DNA of 64,000 bases, taken from Alphaproteobacteria bacterium (GTDB lineage: Bacteria > Pseudomonadota > Alphaproteobacteria > Rhodobacterales > Rhodobacteraceae). The stretch spans positions 62,001-126,000 of the forward strand of contig JAUILL010000004.1 in assembly GCA_030433335.1 (NCBI GenBank), written 5' to 3'. This document shows, piece after piece, positions 60,718 to 64,000 of the stretch (positions are counted from its first letter, which is position 1; every line of letters starts with the position of its first letter). The translations under genes were made by a program, and so were the position numbers. A model generated the notes under the pieces. The model was not told where the DNA came from and ran no database searches. It was given only the letters and a program-made list of their open reading frames with translations.

Positions 60718-62292
60718 TTACGATTTCTGGAACATGGCGAGCATGCGCCGTGTCACGAGGAAGCCGCCAAAGATGTTGATGCCAGCCATAAAGACCGACA
60801 GTGCGGCAAGGAGGATCACCAGGAACGAGCCCGAACCGATTTGCATCAGCGCGCCCAGAATGATGATCGACGAGATCGCGTTGGTCACAGCCATCAGCGG
60901 AGTGTGCAGCGAGTGGCTGACATTCCAGATGACCTGGAAGCCGATAAAGACCGACAGAACGAACACGATGAAGTGCTGCATGAAGCTTGCGGGCGCAACC
61001 AGACCAACAGCCAGCAGCAGCAGGCCACCAACGGCCAGCAGCGTCACTTGGGTCTTGGTCTCTTTCTTGAAGGCCGCGACTTCGGCTGCACGCTTTTCTT
61101 CGGGCGTCAGTTCCGGCGTCTTTTCCTTGGGCTTCTGGGCCGCGATGGCCTTTACCTTGGGCGGCGGCGGCGGGAAGGTGATCTCGCCCTCGTGAGTCAC
61201 GGTCGCACCGCGGATCACATCGTCTTCCATGTTGTGGTTCGGCTGACCGTCCTTTTCAGGGGTCAGGTCGGTCATCATGTGACGGATGTTGGTCGAATAC
61301 AGGGTCGACGCCTGTGTCGCCATACGGCTGGGGAAGTCGGTGTAGCCGATGATGACAACGCCATTGTCGGAAACAACGCGCTGGTCCTTTTCGGTCAGCT
61401 CGCAGTTACCGCCCTTTTCGGCTGCAAGGTCAACAACGACCGAGCCGGGCTTCATCATCTCGACCATGTCCTTGGTCCACAGGACAGGTGCATCACGGCC
61501 CGGAATCAGAGCGGTGGTGATGACGATGTCCATCTCGGGCGCCAGTTCACGGAACTTCTTTAGCTGCGCTTCACGGAACTCGGGGCTCGAGGGTGCCGCG
61601 TAGCCGCCGGTGGCCGCGCCGTCTTGGCTCTCTTCTTCAAAGTCCAGATAGACGAACTCGGCGCCCATGGATTCGATCTGCTCGGCCACTTCGGGGCGAA
61701 CGTCGAACGCAAAGGTCATCGCGCCGAGGCTGGTCGAGGTCCCGATCGCGGCCAGACCGGCCACACCGGCACCAACGATCAGCACTTTCGCGGGGGGCAC
61801 TTTACCTGCCGCAGTCACCTGACCGGTGAAGAAGCGACCAAAGTTGTTACCCGCCTCAATAACCGCGCGGTAACCCGCGATGTTTGCCATCGACGACAGG
61901 GCGTCCATCTTCTGCGCGCGACTGATGCGGGGCACCATGTCCATCGCGATGACGCTTGCGCCTTTGGACTTACACAGCTCCAGCATCTCTGCGTTCTGGG
62001 CAGGCCAGAAGAAGCTGATCAGCGTCTTGTCGGCGGTCAGACGTTTGGCTTCGGTTTCGTTGGGCTCACGAACCTTGGCAATGATATCGGCGGCTTTGAA
62101 CAGCTGCGCCGCGGTGGGCAGAATTTCGACACCCGCCGCTTCATACGCTGCATCGGAGAAGCCAGCGGCCTCACCAGCGCCGGTTTCGATGGCACACTCG
62201 TACCCCAGCTTCTGCAGCTGAAGTGCCGAGTCCGGAGTCATCGCAACGCGACGCTCCCCCTCGAACACTTCTTTTGGTGTTCCGATTTTCAC
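60718..62292 (-). CDS. pntA: NAD(P) transhydrogenase alpha subunit
   Basis: A 524-residue protein that has the NAD-binding domain I fused to the membrane part, as in the single-chain alpha subunits. Domain I shows [20 protein letters not shown] at the N-terminus, [19 protein letters not shown] (dinucleotide-binding, near residue 170), [14 protein letters not shown] and [18 protein letters not shown] Pro/Lys-rich linker (about 370-400) precedes four membrane segments. It is the first gene of the pntAB unit. Its upstream region contains CTTGCGCAAG at 62362-62371, a possible operator. Confidence 0.97.
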   Translation of the reverse strand: MKIGTPKEVFEGERRVAMTPDSALQLQKLGYECAIETGAGEAAGFSDAAYEAAGVEILPTAAQLFKAADIIAKVREPNETEAKRLTADKTLISFFWPAQNAEMLELCKSKGASVIAMDMVPRISRAQKMDALSSMANIAGYRAVIEAGNNFGRFFTGQVTAAGKVPPAKVLIVGAGVAGLAAIGTSTSLGAMTFAFDVRPEVAEQIESMGAEFVYLDFEEESQDGAATGGYAAPSSPEFREAQLKKFRELAPEMDIVITTALIPGRDAPVLWTKDMVEMMKPGSVVVDLAAEKGGNCELTEKDQRVVSDNGVVIIGYTDFPSRMATQASTLYSTNIRHMMTDLTPEKDGQPNHNMEDDVIRGATVTHEGEITFPPPPPKVKAIAAQKPKEKTPELTPEEKRAAEVAAFKKETKTQVTLLAVGGLLLLAVGLVAPASFMQHFIVFVLSVFIGFQVIWNVSHSLHTPLMAVTNAISSIIILGALMQIGSGSFLVILLAALSVFMAGINIFGGFLVTRRMLAMFQKS

Positions 62293-62361
62293 AGGTATAG
62301 TCCCCCTTCACTTAACGTAAACCACCTCTGGAAGAGGTTATTACGGATAGATTTCGTGTAA

Positions 62362-62371
62362 CTTGCGCAAG
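62362..62371. promoter_or_regulatory. Palindrome upstream of pntA
   Basis: CTTGCGCAAG is a perfect 10-base palindrome 70 bases before the pntA start. The core TTGCGCAA also occurs at 44402-44409 before the P450 gene, but short palindromes like this can be chance. Confidence 0.25.
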
Positions 62372-62420
62372 ATTATTTCACAAGCACGCAATTTTCATGA
62401 TCATTATGATTGAACTGTAG

Positions 62421-62882
62421 TCAGATCCATCTGCGGGTTTTATGACAATATCGCGCGTATTCCGCCCTGAACTTTCGCCGTAGGCGATCCTCCTCGGGAA
62501 TGACAAAGCGACGTTCAATCACCCAGACAAAAACTGGCAAGAGGGTTAGCGCAATCACCGCGTCAAACTTCAGGATAAACCCTGCCAGAACCAACGCATC
62601 GCCAACATAGATGGGATTTCGCGACCGGCTAAAGATGCCCGACGTCACCAGATGATCCGCCTCTTGGTGCGGAATCACCGTCGTGCGTTTGCTGCGCATC
62701 TCGTAGATCGCCAGCGCCAGCAGGATCAGCCCGCCGCCGATCAGCACACCCGCGATCAGCTGCGCCCATTGCCCCCCAAAGGTCAGCCACATCGGTTCGA
62801 TCTGACCGAGTCCATAGGCGGCCACGATGGCAACCAGCAGCCACACAGGCGGCATATCGATCCACTGAACCGGATTGCGCAA
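62421..62882 (-). CDS. Isoprenylcysteine carboxyl methyltransferase-like membrane protein
   Basis: A 153-residue membrane protein with about four hydrophobic segments. HQEADHLVTSGIFSRSRNPIYVG and the C-terminal EEDRLRRKFRAEYARYCHKTRRWI are the signature of the ICMT/phospholipid methyltransferase family. The most likely start is TTG 62882, since a perfect AGGAGG lies five bases upstream. The nearest ATG is 27 bases farther in, and the long frame runs into the divergent region. Substrate unknown; small isoprenoid or lipid methylation is possible. It is divergent from kynU. Confidence 0.8.
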   Translation of the reverse strand: MRNPVQWIDMPPVWLLVAIVAAYGLGQIEPMWLTFGGQWAQLIAGVLIGGGLILLALAIYEMRSKRTTVIPHQEADHLVTSGIFSRSRNPIYVGDALVLAGFILKFDAVIALTLLPVFVWVIERRFVIPEEDRLRRKFRAEYARYCHKTRRWI

Positions 62883-63117
62883 TCTGACCTCCTCAATTCT
62901 TGTCACGCTCGCGCAGTCTTGCCGCAGAGCAGCATGGGCGCAAGTCAGACCATCGGATCGTGGCACAAGGTCGCAATTCCGTGACTGGAATGCATCTTTT
63001 TACGCAGATCGTTGCGGCTTGCGCCTTTTGCAACGCCGGTTGTGTGCCGCTGCGTTGCCCCTTGCGGCCCGTCCGCCAGCGCGTCACGATCCGCCTCCAG
63101 ACGGCAAAGGAGCTTTC

Positions 63118-64000
63118 ATGACCGATTTCACCGCCACCCGCGCGCTGTTCGACCTGCCCGAAGGGCTTGTTTATCTGGACGGAAACTCCCTTGGCCCCCT
63201 GCCCCGCGCCACGGCGGACCACGTGGCCCGGACCTTGACCGATGAATGGGGCCAGATGCTGATCGGCGGCTGGAACAAGGCAGGCTGGATGGCGCAACCG
63301 GCGGCCCTTGGTGACCGGATCGGGCGACTGATCGGCGCCCCCGCAGGGCACGTGATGGTGGGCGACACCTTGTCGATCAAAGTCTTCCAAGCCCTCGCCG
63401 CCGCCCTGCAAATGCGCCCAGATCGGAAAGTCGTTCTTTCCGACAGCGGAAACTTCCCTTCGGACCTTTATATGGCCGAAGGCCTGCTTGGCGCGCTTGG
63501 CCCCGACTTTGAGCTCCGAGTCGTCGCCCCCGAGGACGTCGCCGCACACATCACCGACGAGATCGCCGTCGTGATGCTGACCGAGGTCGACTACCGCACC
63601 GGCCGCATGCACGACATGGCCGCCCTAACCGCCCAAGCCCACGCGGTCGGAGCTTTGACCGTCTGGGATCTGGCACACTCCGCCGGTGCGGTCCCCGTAG
63701 ACTTGATCGGCGCGAATGCCGACTTCGCCGTGGGCTGCACCTATAAATACCTGAACGCAGGGCCCGGAGCCCCCGCCTTTATCTATGTCGCGCCCCAGCA
63801 CGCGGGTATGGCCCGTCCGATCCTGTCGGGCTGGCTCGGCCACGCCGCGCCGTTTGCCTTTGAACAAGCCTACCGCGCTGGCGAAGGGCTCGCCCGTATG
63901 CGCGTCGGCACCCCGCCCGTGATCCAACTCGCCGCTCTGGATGCTGCACTCGACATCTGGGACACAGTGGACATGACTGCGCTGCGCGCTGCGTCGATCG
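63118..64000 (+). CDS. kynU: Kynureninase, N-terminal part (cut by window edge)
   Basis: Cleaves kynurenine to anthranilate and alanine in tryptophan degradation. The 294 residues in the window contain YLDGNSLGPLPRAT at the N-terminus, a PLP-binding SDSGNFPSDLYMAEG, VWDLAHSAGAVPVDL (Asp to PLP) and VGCTYKYLNAGPGAPAF, where Lys forms the Schiff base. AAAGGAG lies six bases before ATG 63118. The C-terminal part is outside the window. The other genes of the pathway, if linked, should lie to the right. Confidence 0.94.
   Translation, partial: MTDFTATRALFDLPEGLVYLDGNSLGPLPRATADHVARTLTDEWGQMLIGGWNKAGWMAQPAALGDRIGRLIGAPAGHVMVGDTLSIKVFQALAAALQMRPDRKVVLSDSGNFPSDLYMAEGLLGALGPDFELRVVAPEDVAAHITDEIAVVMLTEVDYRTGRMHDMAALTAQAHAVGALTVWDLAHSAGAVPVDLIGANADFAVGCTYKYLNAGPGAPAFIYVAPQHAGMARPILSGWLGHAAPFAFEQAYRAGEGLARMRVGTPPVIQLAALDAALDIWDTVDMTALRAASI

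Noticed and set aside
59196-60779. 527-codon open frame opposite pntB
   Set aside because: Antisense shadow of a conserved membrane protein; composition is Arg/His/Asp-rich and no start signal is seen.

Overview
The window looks like chromosomal DNA of a marine Rhodobacterales bacterium (Roseobacter group, Alphaproteobacteria). The support is high-GC coding with G/C-rich third positions, a C4-pathway hemA (ALA synthase), a DctPQM TRAP transporter with DctB/DctD-like regulators, an M23 peptidase/bactofilin pair, a DUF2849-cysI-cysH-DUF934-fpr sulfite reduction cluster, and many AGGAG-type ribosome binding sites with 4-bp ATGA/GTGA overlaps. Most of it is core genome. I see no insertion sequence, prophage, CRISPR array or rRNA. 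About 58 protein genes and 4 tRNAs can be supported; the MFS gene at the left edge and kynU at the right edge are cut by the window.

Layout. 1-10.4 kb: MFS transporter (partial), queA, a giant AsmA/YhdP-like envelope protein, bcp with a DUF455 ferritin-like gene, an M23 peptidase with bactofilin, DUF2189 and prfB. 10.5-21 kb: cell-wall and envelope block with PBP1A, an amidase, an aminotransferase, an M48-TPR protease, a DsbA and a cysteine-free DsbA paralogue, ispG, and a RodZ-like protein. 21-25 kb: hemA, an M20 peptidase, idi and tspO around a perfect FNR-type box. 25-29.5 kb: tRNA-rich stretch with two tRNA-Asp, two tRNA-Val, pirin, two tandem membrane-bound LytTR regulators, a phosphatase and an HU-like protein. 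29.6-37.9 kb: lon, an ene-reductase, tgt, a RimB-RimK fusion, sufT, an A-type Fe-S carrier and tpiA. 38-44.3 kb: dctM-dctQ-dctP and dctD-dctB. 44.4-50.4 kb: P450, a convergent Lrp/AsnC regulator, and the assimilatory sulfite reduction operon. 50.5-64 kb: infC, an Ala/Glu-rich repeat protein, XdhC, a glycosyltransferase-like protein, Pmp3/DUF4112, an M20 amidohydrolase, a YeeE/YedE transporter, DUF3422, pntAB, an ICMT-like methyltransferase and kynU (partial).

How the genes work together. The sulfur genes make a complete APS-to-sulfide branch without a CysJ flavoprotein, so the adjacent ferredoxin-NADP reductase probably feeds CysI through ferredoxin. dctPQM and dctBD form a self-contained dicarboxylate uptake and sensing locus with two palindromic operators between transporter and regulator. 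hemA, idi and tspO bring tetrapyrrole and isoprenoid genes together beside an oxygen-type regulatory site. PBP1A, amidase, M23 peptidase, bactofilin and RodZ-like genes are wall-shaping functions.

Most unusual items: a DctD-like regulator that has lost the Walker A lysine and the GAFTGA loop; a cysteine-less DsbA paralogue translationally coupled to a normal DsbA and a BepA-like protease; two overlapping membrane-LytTR regulators on an AT-richer islet between tRNA genes; infC apparently starting at ATA; an anchored Ala/Glu-rich protein with two exact-register 40-residue repeats; and a possible Shine-Dalgarno-masking hairpin before the M23 gene.
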